Position numbers and translations under genes: made by a program
Shown here: positions 55,884-64,000 of the stretch, piece after piece
Layout: every line of letters starts with the position of its first letter
Numbering within the stretch: position 1 is the stretch's first letter
Assembly (NCBI GenBank): GCA_035686365.1
Contig: DASRZM010000077.1
Coordinates: forward strand, 1 to 64,000
Length of the DNA: 64,000 bases
Direction of reading: 5' to 3'
From: DASRZM01 sp035686365
GTDB lineage: Bacteria > Pseudomonadota > Gammaproteobacteria > Xanthomonadales > Xanthomonadaceae
The notes under the pieces: generated by a model
What the model was told of the DNA's origin: nothing
The model's database searches: none
Seen by the model: the letters and a program-made list of their open reading frames with translations, nothing else

Positions 55884-57733
55884 GCCACGCGCTCGCGGTC
55901 GATGGGCACCACGTTCATGGCGCGCAGCTTCGAGGCGATCTCGCCTGCGATGAAGCGTGCGGTGATCGGCGTGCCGTCGTAGTGCAGCACCGGCACCAGC
56001 CGGGCCGGGTCGATGCCGAACTGTTCGATCAGCAGCGTGCGCAGCTGCGCGTCGCGGTTCTGCTCGACCACGCAGACGACCTCATGGGCGCCGACGAACT
56101 CGGCCACGGAATCGGAAAACGGGTAGGCGCGCACGCGCAGGGCATCGATCGGCACGCGCTTGTGCTCGAGCGCCTGCAGCGCCTCGGCCATCGCCGGCGC
56201 CGTCGAGCCGAAATGGATCGCGCCGATCCGGGTCGGGCGCGAGGCGCGGTGCAGCACGGGCTGCGGCACCAGCGTCTTCGCGGTCTCGACCTTCTTCTGC
56301 AGCCGGTGCACGTTGTACAGGTAGTCCTCGCCCTTCTCCGAGTAGCGCGCGTAGGCGTCCCGCGTCGTACCGCGGGTGAAGAAACTGCCGCGGGTGGGGT
56401 GGGTCCCCGGCCAGGTCCGGTAAGGGATGCCGTCGCCGTCCACGTCGAGGTAGCGGCCGAAGTCACGGCCGGCGTCCAGGTCCTGCGCGGTCATGATCTT
56501 GCCGCGGTCGAAACGGCGCTTCGGATCCCAGGCCAGCGGCGCGCACAGACGCGTGTTCATGCCGATGTCCAGGTCGCTCATGAGGAATACCGGTGTCTGC
56601 AGGCGGTCGGCCAGGTCCAGTGCATCGGCCGCGAAGGCGAAGCACTCGTGCGGGTCCTCGGGGAACAGCAGCACGTGCCGGGTGTCGCCATGCGAGGCCC
56701 AGGCGCAGGAAAGGACGTCGGCCTGCTGGGTGCGCGTGGGCATGCCGGTGGACGGGCCGCCGCGCTGCACGTCCACGATGGTCACCGGGATCTCCGCGAA
56801 GTAGGCCAGGCCGATGAATTCGGTCATCAGCGACACCCCAGGCCCCGAGGTCGCGGTGAATGCACGCGCGCCGTTCCAGCCGGCGCCGACCACCACGCCG
56901 ATCGATGCGATCTCGTCCTCGGCCTGGATCACGGCGTAGCGCTTGGCGCCGGTGTCCGGATCGGTGCGGAACTTTGCGCAGTATCGTTCGAACGCCTCGG
57001 CCACCGAGGTCGAGGGAGTGATCGGATACCAGGCGCACACGGTGGCGCCGCCGTAGACGAAACCCAGCCCGGCCGCGCTGTTGCCGTCGATGAAGATGCG
57101 CTCGCCCACGGCCTCGGCGCGGCGCACGCGCAGGCCGATGGGCTGCAGCTTCGCCGCCGCCCACTCGTAGCCTAGCCGCAAAGCCTGCAGGTTGGGCTCG
57201 AGCAGCTTTTCCTTGCCGCGGTACTGCTCGCCGATCAGCGCCTCCACCACGTCGCGTTCGATGGCCAGCAGCGCGGCCAGCGCGCCGACATAGACGATGT
57301 TCTTGAACAACTGGCGCTGCTTCGGATCCGGAAAGTGCTGCGTGCACAGCGCCGTGAGCGGCACGCCCACGGCGGTGACATCGTCCCGGAACTTCGACGG
57401 CGGCAGCGGCTTGGTGGAATCGTGGAACAGGTAGCCGCCCGGCTCGAGCTCGGCCAGGTCGGCATCCCAGGTCTGCGGGTTCATCTGCACCAGCAGGTCG
57501 ACGCCGCCGCGACGGCCCAGGTGGCCGGCCTCCGAGACCCGGACCTCGTACCAGGTCGGCAGGCCCTGGATGTTGGACGGAAAGATGTTGCGCGGGCTCA
57601 CCGGCACGCCCATGCGCAGCAGGCTGCGCGCGAACAGTTCATTGGCCGATGCGGAGCCGGAGCCATTGACGTTGGCGAACTTGACGACGAAATCGTTGAC
57701 GGCTTCGATGCGCGGGACGGTCGGCTTTTTCAT
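55880..57733 (-). CDS. 2-oxoacid:ferredoxin oxidoreductase alpha subunit (gamma-alpha fused)
   Basis: This 617-aa protein has an N-terminal gamma domain (about residues 10-200: DFVVKFANVNGSGSASANEL, RRGGVDLLVQMNPQ) and an alpha pyrimidine-binding domain (about 210-600: GLGFVYGGATVCAWYPITPS, AEDEIASIGVVVGAGWNGAR, TSGPGVSLMTEFIGLAYFAE). Fusion of gamma and alpha is usual for KorA-type enzymes. It starts directly after the stop of the FAD/Fe-S protein, which probably recycles the electron carrier for it. Confidence 0.9.
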   Translation of the reverse strand: MKKPTVPRIEAVNDFVVKFANVNGSGSASANELFARSLLRMGVPVSPRNIFPSNIQGLPTWYEVRVSEAGHLGRRGGVDLLVQMNPQTWDADLAELEPGGYLFHDSTKPLPPSKFRDDVTAVGVPLTALCTQHFPDPKQRQLFKNIVYVGALAALLAIERDVVEALIGEQYRGKEKLLEPNLQALRLGYEWAAAKLQPIGLRVRRAEAVGERIFIDGNSAAGLGFVYGGATVCAWYPITPSTSVAEAFERYCAKFRTDPDTGAKRYAVIQAEDEIASIGVVVGAGWNGARAFTATSGPGVSLMTEFIGLAYFAEIPVTIVDVQRGGPSTGMPTRTQQADVLSCAWASHGDTRHVLLFPEDPHECFAFAADALDLADRLQTPVFLMSDLDIGMNTRLCAPLAWDPKRRFDRGKIMTAQDLDAGRDFGRYLDVDGDGIPYRTWPGTHPTRGSFFTRGTTRDAYARYSEKGEDYLYNVHRLQKKVETAKTLVPQPVLHRASRPTRIGAIHFGSTAPAMAEALQALEHKRVPIDALRVRAYPFSDSVAEFVGAHEVVCVVEQNRDAQLRTLLIEQFGIDPARLVPVLHYDGTPITARFIAGEIASKLRAMNVVPIDRERVA

Positions 57734-59572
57734 TTAGGCGACTTTCCTCTGCGGGGTGCGGCAGCCGCGGCCGGCACGGACGAAATCGATCGTGAATTTC
57801 TGCATGTCCCACGCCCCGGTCGGGCAGCGCTCGGCGCACAGGCCGCAGTGCAGGCAGACGTCTTCGTCCTTCACCATCACGCGCCCGGTCTTCAGCCTGT
57901 CGGACACGTACAGCGCCTGGTCCTCGCGCTGTGCGGGTGCACGCAGCCGCGTGCGCAGGTCGGCCTCCGCGCCGTTGGCGGTGAAGGTGATGCAGTCGGT
58001 CGGGCAGATGTCGACGCAGGCGTCGCACTCGATGCACTGGGCGGTGCTGAACACCGTCTGCACGTCGCAGTTGAGGCAGCGCTGCGCTTCCTTCCACGCG
58101 GTCTTCGCGTCGAAGCCGAGCTCGACCTCGACCTTGATGTTGCGCAGCACCTGGTTCACGTCGCGCCACGGCACCTTGTGACGCGGCTCGGGCGCCACCT
58201 CGTTGTCGTAGCTCCACTCGTGGATGCCCATCTTCTGCGACACCAGCGTCACGCCGCGCGCCGGACGCTCGTGCACGTCTTCGCCGTGCAGGTACTTGTC
58301 GATCGAGATCGCCGCCGCGTGTCCTTGCGCGACGGCCCAGATGATGTTCTTCGGGCCGAGCGCCGCGTCGCCGCCGAAGAACACGTCGGGGCGGCTCGCC
58401 TGCAGGGTCGTCGCGTCGAGCACCGGCATGCCGTGCTCGTCGAAATCAATGCCGACGTTGCGCTCGATCCACGGGAAGGCGTTCTCCTGGCCCACGGCCA
58501 CCAGCACCTCGTCGCAGTCGAACAGCTGCTCGGGCTCGCCGGTCGGCACGAGTTGCCGGCGCCCGCGCTCGTCGCGCACCGCGCGCACCTTGTCGAATCG
58601 CATGCCGGTGAGCTTGCCGTTGTCGTGCACGAAGGCCTTCGGCACCAGGCAGTCGAGGATCGGAATGCCTTCGTGGATCGCGTCTTCCTTCTCCCACGGC
58701 GACGCCTTCATCTCATCGAACGGCGAGCGCACGATGACCTTCACGTCGTCGCCGCCGAGGCGCCTGGACGTGCGGCAGCAGTCCATCGCGGTGTTGCCGC
58801 CGCCGAGCACGATGACCCGCCTGGCGATGCGCGTCGTGTGGCCGAACGACACCGACGCAAGCCAGTCGATGCCGATGTGGATGTGCGCCGCCGCCTCGTC
58901 GCGGCCGGGGATCGCGAGGTCGCGCCCGCGCGGCGCGCCGGAGCCGACGAACACCGCGTCCCAGTTCTCGGCCAGCAATTGCTGCATCGATTCGATGCGC
59001 ACGCCGCCGCGAAACTCGGCGCCGAGCTTCAGCACATAACCGGTCTCTTCGTCGATCACCTCTTCGGGCAGCCGAAAGCGCGGGATCTGCGAGCGGATCA
59101 TGCCGCCGGCCTTGGCGTCCGAGTCGAAGATCGTGACGTGGTAGCCGAGCGGCATCAGGTCGCGCGCCACCGTCAAAGACGCCGGCCCGCCACCGATGCA
59201 GGCGATCCGCTTGCCGTTCTTCACGAGCGCGGGGCGCGGCAGGCGCTGGGAGATGTCGTCCTTGAAATCGGCCGCGACCCGCTTCAGCCGACAAATCGCT
59301 ACCGGCTCGGGTTTCGCGGTCTGCGCCTCCTCGACGCGCCCGCGGCGACAGGCCGGTTCGCAGGGCCGGTCGCAGGTGCGGCCGAGGATGCCGGGAAACA
59401 CGTTGGATTCCCAGTTGACCATGTAGGCATCGGTGTAGCGGCCCGCCGCGATGAGCCGGATGTACTCCGGCACCGGCGTATGGGCCGGGCAGGCCCATTG
59501 GCAGTCGACCACCTTGTGAAAGTAGTCGGGATGGCGAACATCGGTGGGCTGCAATCTTCCCCCTTTCGGCAC
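57734..59572 (-). CDS. FAD- and Fe-S-containing NAD(P)H oxidoreductase partner (GltD-like with ferredoxin domain)
   Basis: This 612-aa protein has an N-terminal Fe-S domain (CQWACPAHTPVPEYI, CDRPCEPACRRG), then FAD (GGGPASLTVARDLMPLGYHV) and NAD(P)H (VIVLGGGNTAMDCCR) Rossmann sites of the glutamate synthase beta family. A C-terminal ferredoxin domain has two clusters (CIECDACVDICPTDCI, CLHCGLCAERCPTGAW). Three-gene arrangements of this kind encode 2-oxoacid:NADP oxidoreductases in aromatic-degrading betaproteobacteria such as Azoarcus, where this subunit passes electrons to NADP; the same role is inferred here. It is the first gene of the operon. Confidence 0.87.
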   Translation of the reverse strand: MPKGGRLQPTDVRHPDYFHKVVDCQWACPAHTPVPEYIRLIAAGRYTDAYMVNWESNVFPGILGRTCDRPCEPACRRGRVEEAQTAKPEPVAICRLKRVAADFKDDISQRLPRPALVKNGKRIACIGGGPASLTVARDLMPLGYHVTIFDSDAKAGGMIRSQIPRFRLPEEVIDEETGYVLKLGAEFRGGVRIESMQQLLAENWDAVFVGSGAPRGRDLAIPGRDEAAAHIHIGIDWLASVSFGHTTRIARRVIVLGGGNTAMDCCRTSRRLGGDDVKVIVRSPFDEMKASPWEKEDAIHEGIPILDCLVPKAFVHDNGKLTGMRFDKVRAVRDERGRRQLVPTGEPEQLFDCDEVLVAVGQENAFPWIERNVGIDFDEHGMPVLDATTLQASRPDVFFGGDAALGPKNIIWAVAQGHAAAISIDKYLHGEDVHERPARGVTLVSQKMGIHEWSYDNEVAPEPRHKVPWRDVNQVLRNIKVEVELGFDAKTAWKEAQRCLNCDVQTVFSTAQCIECDACVDICPTDCITFTANGAEADLRTRLRAPAQREDQALYVSDRLKTGRVMVKDEDVCLHCGLCAERCPTGAWDMQKFTIDFVRAGRGCRTPQRKVA

Positions 59573-59788
59573 CCGTGGCCTCGTGGGCCGGTGGGCGGGT
59601 CACGCAACAGTGGGAATGATGCTACCGCCGGATCGACATGCAGCCGCCAGGGTTTGCGCGAACTCAAACGTCATGCGAACTGCTGCGATGCAGCATCCGA
59701 AAGCTCAGCCAAGCGGCCGCCGCGGATCCGGCTTCGCCGGTCCGCTGGTGGCGCCCCCTCGGGGGGCGGCCGCAGGCCGTAGGGGGGG
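59573..59788. repeat. Spacer with GC palindromes downstream of fccB
   Basis: These 216 bp contain GGATCCGGCTTCGCCGGTCC, GCGCCCCCTCGGGGGGC at about 59752-59768 and GCGGCCGCAGGCCGTAGGGG, nested palindromes of the kind that commonly follow genes in Comamonadaceae-type betaproteobacteria. They may terminate the fcc transcript (minus strand). No gene is seen. Confidence 0.5.
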
Positions 59789-61084
59789 TCACATCAGCAT
59801 GTCGGCCCAGATCGTGCGGGCCCAGTTCCACGCATAGACACCTTCGAGCTCGTTCGGCGCCGGCGACACGCCGCCCGATCCGGCCACCGTCTTGAAGGTC
59901 TTCTCGGCCGCGACGTACTCGTGCACGCTCGCGACGTGGATCACGTTCCTCGCATCGACAAAGCTGTAGCAGGTGTTGCTCAGCATCGGCGCGGGATTGA
60001 TCTCCCAGCCGCTGAGCTCGGCAACGATGGCGGCGGCCGCCACCTTGGCGTGGTTGTTCGCCATGTGCCCGCTCTTGGGCATCAATGGCGCGGACTGGAC
60101 CGCGTCGCCGAGCACATGGATGTCTTTCGCCGCGGTCGATTCGAAGTTCAGGAAGTTCACATGGCACCAGCGCGCGTTCGCGTTCGCGAGGCCCGTCTGC
60201 ACGGCGATCGCGCCGGCGCGCATGGCCGGCAGCACGTTGAGCACGTCGGCCTTCACCTCGTCGTGCAGCTCGAACTTCACGCTGCGTGTGGCCGGGTCGA
60301 CCGACACCGCCTTGTGCTGTGGCCGGTACTCGACCATGCCGACGTAGCGCTCCGCCCACACCTTCTTGAACAGCGGCCCCTTCGACGTGACGTCGGGGTT
60401 GGCGTCGAGCACCAGCACCTTGGACCGCGGCTTGGCAGCCTTGAAATAGCTCGCGACCTGGCAGGCGCGCTCGTACGGACCGGGCGGGCAGCGGTACGGC
60501 GCCTCGGGGATCGTGATCGCGTAGACGCCGCCATCGGGCATCGCCTCGAGCTGGCGGCGCAGCGCCGCGGTTTCCGGGCCGGCCTTCCAGGCCTGCAGCA
60601 TCGTGCCCTGGTCGTGCGCCGCCTTCAGGCCGGCGATGCCGTCGAACATCAGCTCGACACCGGGCGACAAGACCAGCTTGTCGTAGCGGACCGTCGCGCC
60701 CCCCGCCAGCGTCGCGGTCTTTGCGGCGGCATCGATGCGCGTCACGCTGTCCTTCACGACGGTCACGCCGTGCGCGCGGGCGAGGCCGGCGTATGGCGTG
60801 GTGATGTCGTCCATCGTGCGGCTGCCACCGAGCACGAGATTGGAGATCGGGCAGGACACGAAGCGCTCGTTCGGCTCGACCAGCACGACGTCGATCCGAT
60901 ACTGCGACAGCAGCCGCACGTACTTCGCCGCGGTCGCGCCGCCGTAGCCGCCGCCGACCACCAGCACCCGGGTCTTGTCCGGCGCTCGGCCGGCGGGGGC
61001 GGCGCAGCCGGCGAGTCCCACGGCAGCGAACGCCCCGGTGGCCGAGGCGGTCTTCAACAGCCAGTCACGACGCTGCAGGTTCAT
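59789..61084 (-). CDS. fccB: Flavocytochrome c sulfide dehydrogenase flavoprotein subunit
   Basis: This 431-aa protein has an N-terminal Tat-like signal (QRRDWLLKTASATGAFAAV, also with a possible lipobox LAGC). Mature motifs include FAD-binding RVLVVGGGYGGATAAKYV, the redox Cys in SCPISNLVLGG, the second Cys in PYRCPPGPYERAC and the C-terminal LGDAVQSAPLMPKSGHMANN. This is the FccB/SoxF family, which oxidises sulfide in the periplasm and passes electrons to the adjacent cytochrome. It is encoded just after fccA. A role in sulfide detoxification is as likely as lithotrophy, because no sox operon is visible. Confidence 0.93.
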   Translation of the reverse strand: MNLQRRDWLLKTASATGAFAAVGLAGCAAPAGRAPDKTRVLVVGGGYGGATAAKYVRLLSQYRIDVVLVEPNERFVSCPISNLVLGGSRTMDDITTPYAGLARAHGVTVVKDSVTRIDAAAKTATLAGGATVRYDKLVLSPGVELMFDGIAGLKAAHDQGTMLQAWKAGPETAALRRQLEAMPDGGVYAITIPEAPYRCPPGPYERACQVASYFKAAKPRSKVLVLDANPDVTSKGPLFKKVWAERYVGMVEYRPQHKAVSVDPATRSVKFELHDEVKADVLNVLPAMRAGAIAVQTGLANANARWCHVNFLNFESTAAKDIHVLGDAVQSAPLMPKSGHMANNHAKVAAAAIVAELSGWEINPAPMLSNTCYSFVDARNVIHVASVHEYVAAEKTFKTVAGSGGVSPAPNELEGVYAWNWARTIWADMLM

Positions 61085-61091
61085 CGCGGCC

Positions 61092-61412
61092 TCACTTCTT
61101 CTGGGCGGCGAAGAAGCCCGCCAGTTGCTCGATCTGCGCGTCGCTGTAGCCCTTGGCGATCTGGTGCATCACGGTGGCCGTGCGCGCGCCGGCCTTGAAG
61201 GCCTTCATCTGCTCGACGAGGTACGGCGCCGGCAAGGCGGCCAGGCCCGGCACGCCGGAGCCGTCGATCGCGCGACCGTCGGTGCCGTGGCAGTTGGCGC
61301 AGGTGGCTGCAAGGCTGCGCAGTTGCAGGACGGCCGCGTCCTGCGCGTGCGCCCCGGCGCCGGCCAGCAACGCCGCCCCGACCACGACACTGGCCATCGA
61401 GATCACGTTCAT
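61092..61412 (-). CDS. fccA: Monoheme cytochrome c, partner of FccB
   Basis: This 106-aa protein has a signal peptide (MASVVVGAALLAGAGAHA) and one CANCHG heme site at about residue 38, with a likely axial Met in the TVMHQIAKGYSDAQIEQLAGFF region. It would accept electrons from FccB and pass them to the respiratory chain. GGGGAGAGCGACG precedes the ATG at 61412. It lies 7 bp before fccB on the same strand, the standard fccAB arrangement. Confidence 0.9.
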   Translation of the reverse strand: MNVISMASVVVGAALLAGAGAHAQDAAVLQLRSLAATCANCHGTDGRAIDGSGVPGLAALPAPYLVEQMKAFKAGARTATVMHQIAKGYSDAQIEQLAGFFAAQKK

Positions 61413-61440
61413 CGTCGCTCTCCCCGTCAGAAGGTGGTCG

Positions 61441-62238
61441 TCAGGACGCCCAATCGAGCTCAATGTAGTGCCGCGCGAGCTCCGGGGGCAAGGGGGAATC
61501 CATCAATCCCGCGGCCAATCGGAGCGCGTCGGCACCGCCCGCCGGCAGCCGCGCGCGCTGGCCGGTCGCGAGCGCCGCGTCGACCCAGGCGCGCACCAGC
61601 ACCGGCCGCAGCATCCACGGCAGCGCCTCCACTTCGTCCAGCGCATGGGCGAAGCCGTCACCGTCGGGCGGGTCGCACGGCGGCACGGCGTCAACCGGTA
61701 TCAGCGGCGCCATCACCCTCGCGTACCAGTGGTGGCCGGCCGTGCGCTCGCCGTCGGGCACCATGCGCGACAGGTAGGCGCTGACGCGGGCGATTTGCAC
61801 CAGCGTGTGCGGCGCGAGCCGCGCGAGTTCGTTCTGCGACCCCGGCATCGCGCAAGCCGGCGGCCGGTCGCCGAGCCGGCGCCGCATCAGCAGCCAGTGC
61901 AGGCGGTCGATCGGCCGCAGCGGCGTGTGCGCGGCCATCACGCGCCGCGTGGCCTGCAGCAGGGTGCGGCGCTCCGCCTTCGGCAGCAGGCGCATGCGCA
62001 CGAGCAGCACGTCGAACACCGGCAGCCGCCATGCGGCGGGCAGGCCGTCGATGTCTTCGCGGATCGCGGCGGCGGTGGCAACCTCGGCCGTCTGCGTGGC
62101 CCATGCGCTTGCCGCGGCGGCATCGGCCGGGGCCGCGATCAACGCGAGAATGGCCGCCGTCAATTCGCCCGCGCCATGCAGGCGCGACAGCCGATCGATC
62201 GCGTCGCGGTCGGTCTGCGCAGCCGCGATGGCGCTCAC
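61441..62238 (-). CDS. Helical protein of unknown function between LemA and FccA
   Basis: This 265-aa protein starts at GTG 62238, overlapping the lemA stop as GTGA. It is rich in long helices (RDAIDRLSRLHGAGELTAAI, WRLPVFDVLLVRMRLLPKAERRTL, IDRLHWLLMRRRLGDRPPAC). The central LPVFDVLL..LPKAERRTLLQATR segment resembles the C-terminal domain of M48 metallopeptidases often encoded next to LemA, but no HExxH motif is present. It may be a stand-alone version of that domain. Function is unknown. Confidence 0.7.
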   Translation of the reverse strand: MSAIAAAQTDRDAIDRLSRLHGAGELTAAILALIAAPADAAAASAWATQTAEVATAAAIREDIDGLPAAWRLPVFDVLLVRMRLLPKAERRTLLQATRRVMAAHTPLRPIDRLHWLLMRRRLGDRPPACAMPGSQNELARLAPHTLVQIARVSAYLSRMVPDGERTAGHHWYARVMAPLIPVDAVPPCDPPDGDGFAHALDEVEALPWMLRPVLVRAWVDAALATGQRARLPAGGADALRLAAGLMDSPLPPELARHYIELDWAS

Positions 62239-62780
62239 AGCGTTCCCGCCGCACGAAAGCCGAACAGCCCGGCGACGATCCAGGTGGGGAACCGGTCCAG
62301 CGCGTCGTTGTAGTTCTGCGTGGCTTCGTTGAGCTGGCGCCGCGCGAAGCCGAGCGTGCCGTCGGCGGCCGCCAGTTCTTCGGCAACCAGCTCGGTGCCG
62401 ATGCCGGCCAGCAGCTCCGGCTTCGCGGGCAGCACCGCTTTCATGCGGCCCCGCGCTTCGGCCAACGTCTCTTCGGCCAGGCGCAGGCTGGTCATCGGCT
62501 GCGCCGCGCTCGGGCGGGCGCGCACCACGTCGCAAGCCGCCTGCAGCTGGCCGCAGGCGGCGATGACCGCGTCGAGCACCTCGGGGTCGTGGTCGATCAC
62601 CGGGCGCAGCGTGTCGACCCATTGTTCGAGCAGCAGATGGCGCTGCCGGATCTGCGCGTCGACCGGCACGAAGGCGCGCGAAATGTCGTTGCGCATGCTC
62701 ACGAGGCGGTTGTAGGCCCCAACGGCCCAGAAGACCAGCACGGCCGCGATGCCCCAGCCGGCGATTTGCGTCGATGTCAT
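62235..62780 (-). CDS. LemA family protein
   Basis: This 181-aa protein has one N-terminal transmembrane helix (IAGWGIAAVLVFWAVGAY) and the LemA helical domain (NRLVSMRNDISRAFVPVDAQIRQR; C-terminal QLNEATQNYNDALDRFPTWIVAGLFGF). LemA proteins are membrane-attached scaffolds of unclear role, often paired with a peptidase or other helical partner, as here. The ATG at 62780 leaves about 100 bp to the divergent ArsR-type gene. Confidence 0.9.
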   Translation of the reverse strand: MTSTQIAGWGIAAVLVFWAVGAYNRLVSMRNDISRAFVPVDAQIRQRHLLLEQWVDTLRPVIDHDPEVLDAVIAACGQLQAACDVVRARPSAAQPMTSLRLAEETLAEARGRMKAVLPAKPELLAGIGTELVAEELAAADGTLGFARRQLNEATQNYNDALDRFPTWIVAGLFGFRAAGTL

Positions 62781-62884
62781 GGGCGCAGACTCTACGCCAC
62801 GACGCGAGCGGCACTTCGATGCGGGCCGAAGCGTTTGCGCAGCACCTGGGCCGAGAATGGGCCCGAGCTGAATCGACACCCACG

Positions 62885-63577
62885 ATGAGTGCCCCCGAAC
62901 CCCGCTTCGCGAAGATCGCCTCGATGATCGGCGACCCGACGCGCGCCCGCATGCTCGGCGCGCTGATGGGCGGCGACTTCCTCGCCGCCGGCGAACTGGC
63001 GTCGGCCTGCGGGGTGACGGCCCAGACCGCCAGCAGCCACATCGCGAAACTGCTCGACGCCGGGCTCCTCGTCACGCGCGCCCAGGGCCGGCATCGCTAC
63101 TTTCGCCTGGCGGACGAGGACGTCGCACGGGCGCTGGAAGCGCTGTCGCTGGTGGCCGAGCGCGGCACCGGCGCGCAGAAGTGGAACCACGGACCGTACA
63201 AGCCGCTGAAGGCGGCGCGCACCTGTTACGGCCACCTCGCCGGCGAACTGGGCGTGGCCTTGTTCGACGGGCTGCTGGCGCGCGGAACGATCACGCCGTG
63301 CGACGGCCACTTCGTGCTCGGCGAAACGGGGCGCGCCGAGCTCGCCCGGCTGGGTCTGGACGTGCCTGCCGCGACGAACGGGCAGGCGCGGCGCTTTGCC
63401 TTTCCGTGCCTGGACTGGTCGGAGCGCCGCGACCATCTCGCCGGCACCCTCGCCGTCGCGCTGCTCAAACACTGCGTGGAACGGTCGTGGCTGCAGCGGG
63501 TGGAGGGCTCGCGGGCATTGCGGCTGACGCCGGCGGGGGAGCGCGCGCTGTCACCTTGGTTGTCGCAGCACCCGTAG
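62885..63577 (+). CDS. ArsR-family transcriptional regulator
   Basis: This 230-aa protein has an N-terminal winged-helix domain (residues 1-90: KIASMIGDPTRARMLGALMG, then ACGVTAQTASSHIAKLLDAG) and a C-terminal extension with RTCYGHLAGELGVALFDGLL and FPCLDWSERRDHLAGTLAVA, a two-block arrangement of a known ArsR subfamily. Several Cys residues could sense metals, persulfide or redox state. It is divergent from lemA-fccAB, so it may control that transcript. No clear Shine-Dalgarno is seen. Confidence 0.85.
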   Translation: MSAPEPRFAKIASMIGDPTRARMLGALMGGDFLAAGELASACGVTAQTASSHIAKLLDAGLLVTRAQGRHRYFRLADEDVARALEALSLVAERGTGAQKWNHGPYKPLKAARTCYGHLAGELGVALFDGLLARGTITPCDGHFVLGETGRAELARLGLDVPAATNGQARRFAFPCLDWSERRDHLAGTLAVALLKHCVERSWLQRVEGSRALRLTPAGERALSPWLSQHP

Positions 63578-63640
63578 CCCGGATGAAATCCGGGGATCGG
63601 CGGCTATCGGGGCACTGAACCCCGGTTTTCGTCCGGGCTA
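63574..63640. repeat. Inverted repeat overlapping the end of the regulator gene
   Basis: GTAGCCCGGATGAAATCCGG at 63574 and CCCGGTTTTCGTCCGGGCTA ending at 63640 form a long imperfect stem. This is the widespread TAGCCCGGATG-type intergenic repeat of proteobacteria. It lies between the convergent regulator and queC genes and could terminate both. Confidence 0.7.
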
Positions 63641-64000
63641 TGCGTCTTCCAGCGGCTGGGTGTCCGCGAACGGGCCGCCGCCGTGTTCGCGCCAGGCCTT
63701 GTAGCCGCGCGCCCGCAGCGCACAGGCGGGACAGTGGCCGCAGCCGTGGCCCCAGTCATGGCGGTGCTCGCGATCGCCCAGATAGCAGGTGTGGGTGTGT
63801 TCGACGATCAGCGCGTTGAGCTTTTCGCCGCCGAGCGCCGCCGACAGCGCCCAGGTCTGCGCCTTGTCCAGCCACATCAGCGGCGTCTCCAGCGTCATCC
63901 GCGTGTCCATGCCCAGGCTCAACGCCACCTGCAGCGCCTTCAGAGCGTTGTCGCGGCAATCCGGGTAGCCGGAAAAGTCGGTCTCGCACATGCCGCCGAC
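63638..64000 (-). CDS. queC: 7-cyano-7-deazaguanine synthase QueC, 5'-truncated by the window edge
   Basis: The last 120 residues are visible. [23 protein letters not shown] and [16 protein letters not shown] lead to the zinc site [28 protein letters not shown], with four Cys ligands. QueC converts 7-carboxy-7-deazaguanine to preQ0 using ATP and ammonia in queuosine synthesis. The start and the ATP-binding N-terminal half lie beyond 64000. The ATG at 63991 is internal because GGM precedes it. Confidence 0.93.
   Translation of the reverse strand, partial: VGGMCETDFSGYPDCRDNALKALQVALSLGMDTRMTLETPLMWLDKAQTWALSAALGGEKLNALIVEHTHTCYLGDREHRHDWGHGCGHCPACALRARGYKAWREHGGGPFADTQPLEDA

Noticed and set aside
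61441..62238. M48 metallopeptidase
   Set aside because: It resembles the C-terminal domain of LemA-linked M48 proteins but has no HExxH zinc motif.

Overview
The window is GC-rich, densely coded DNA from a gammaproteobacterium, most likely a member of the Lysobacterales (Xanthomonadales). The evidence is gene order and family content: the minus-strand run sdhC-sdhD-sdhA-sdhB-sdhE-ygfX-lolC-lolD-comEC-exbB-exbD-msbA-lpxK-kdsB-ptp-(Trx/NHL)-uvrC-pgsA-tRNAs, a DUF6116 protein, a fused alpha/beta 2-oxoacid dehydrogenase E1, DUF3011 and glycine-zipper envelope proteins, and a full recC-recB-recD operon. Genus cannot be fixed from the sequence alone. No rRNA, insertion sequence, prophage or CRISPR array was seen.

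Layout. 1-350: 3' part of an arsC-like gene, followed by a REP-type array. 537-10.7 kb (minus): a membrane-anchored glutamate-synthase-like FMN protein downstream of recC-recB-recD. 10.76-11.6 kb: an exported DNRLRE protein. 11.78-12.23 kb: tRNA-Leu, tRNA-Gly and tRNA-Cys. 12.4-30.3 kb (minus): a long run for phospholipid synthesis (pgsA), nucleotide excision repair (uvrC), KDO/lipid A synthesis and export (kdsB, lpxK, msbA), an ExbBD motor, DNA uptake (comEC), lipoprotein release (lolCD) and succinate dehydrogenase with assembly factors (sdhE, an SdhAF4-like protein). Many genes here overlap by ATGA or GTGA, so translation is probably coupled. 30.3-32.2 kb (plus): ygfZ and an orphan phosphonate-type binding protein. 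32.3-37.2 kb (minus): an exported helical protein and a large secreted M14 carboxypeptidase. 37.7-42.5 kb (minus): an FHA nucleotide cyclase, the fused E1 and glutaryl-CoA dehydrogenase. 42.7-49.8 kb: small envelope proteins, tatD, tcdA, a class II-like cytochrome c and a cold-shock protein. 50.1-53.4 kb: a two-gene histidine kinase/response regulator module. 53.7 kb: a hemolysin III/PAQR protein. 54.8-59.6 kb (minus): a three-gene 2-oxoacid:ferredoxin oxidoreductase operon. 59.8-63.6 kb: a flavocytochrome c sulfide dehydrogenase pair, a helical protein, lemA and an ArsR-type regulator, possibly acquired. The right edge holds the 3' part of queC.

The strongest unexplained signal is in the spacers. 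A modular repeat made of consecutive hairpins occurs four times (11617-11758, 41106-41220, 46288-46346 in reverse, 47597-47750). Stem sequences differ between copies but pairing is preserved by compensatory changes, and the loops are conserved. In two copies the outermost hairpin ends 7-8 nt before the Shine-Dalgarno of an exported protein gene, so it would lie in the 5' leader of the mRNA. A second family near 37.4-37.7 kb behaves the same way. Both point to selection on RNA or cruciform structure. All functional names rest on motif recognition by eye; no database search was run.
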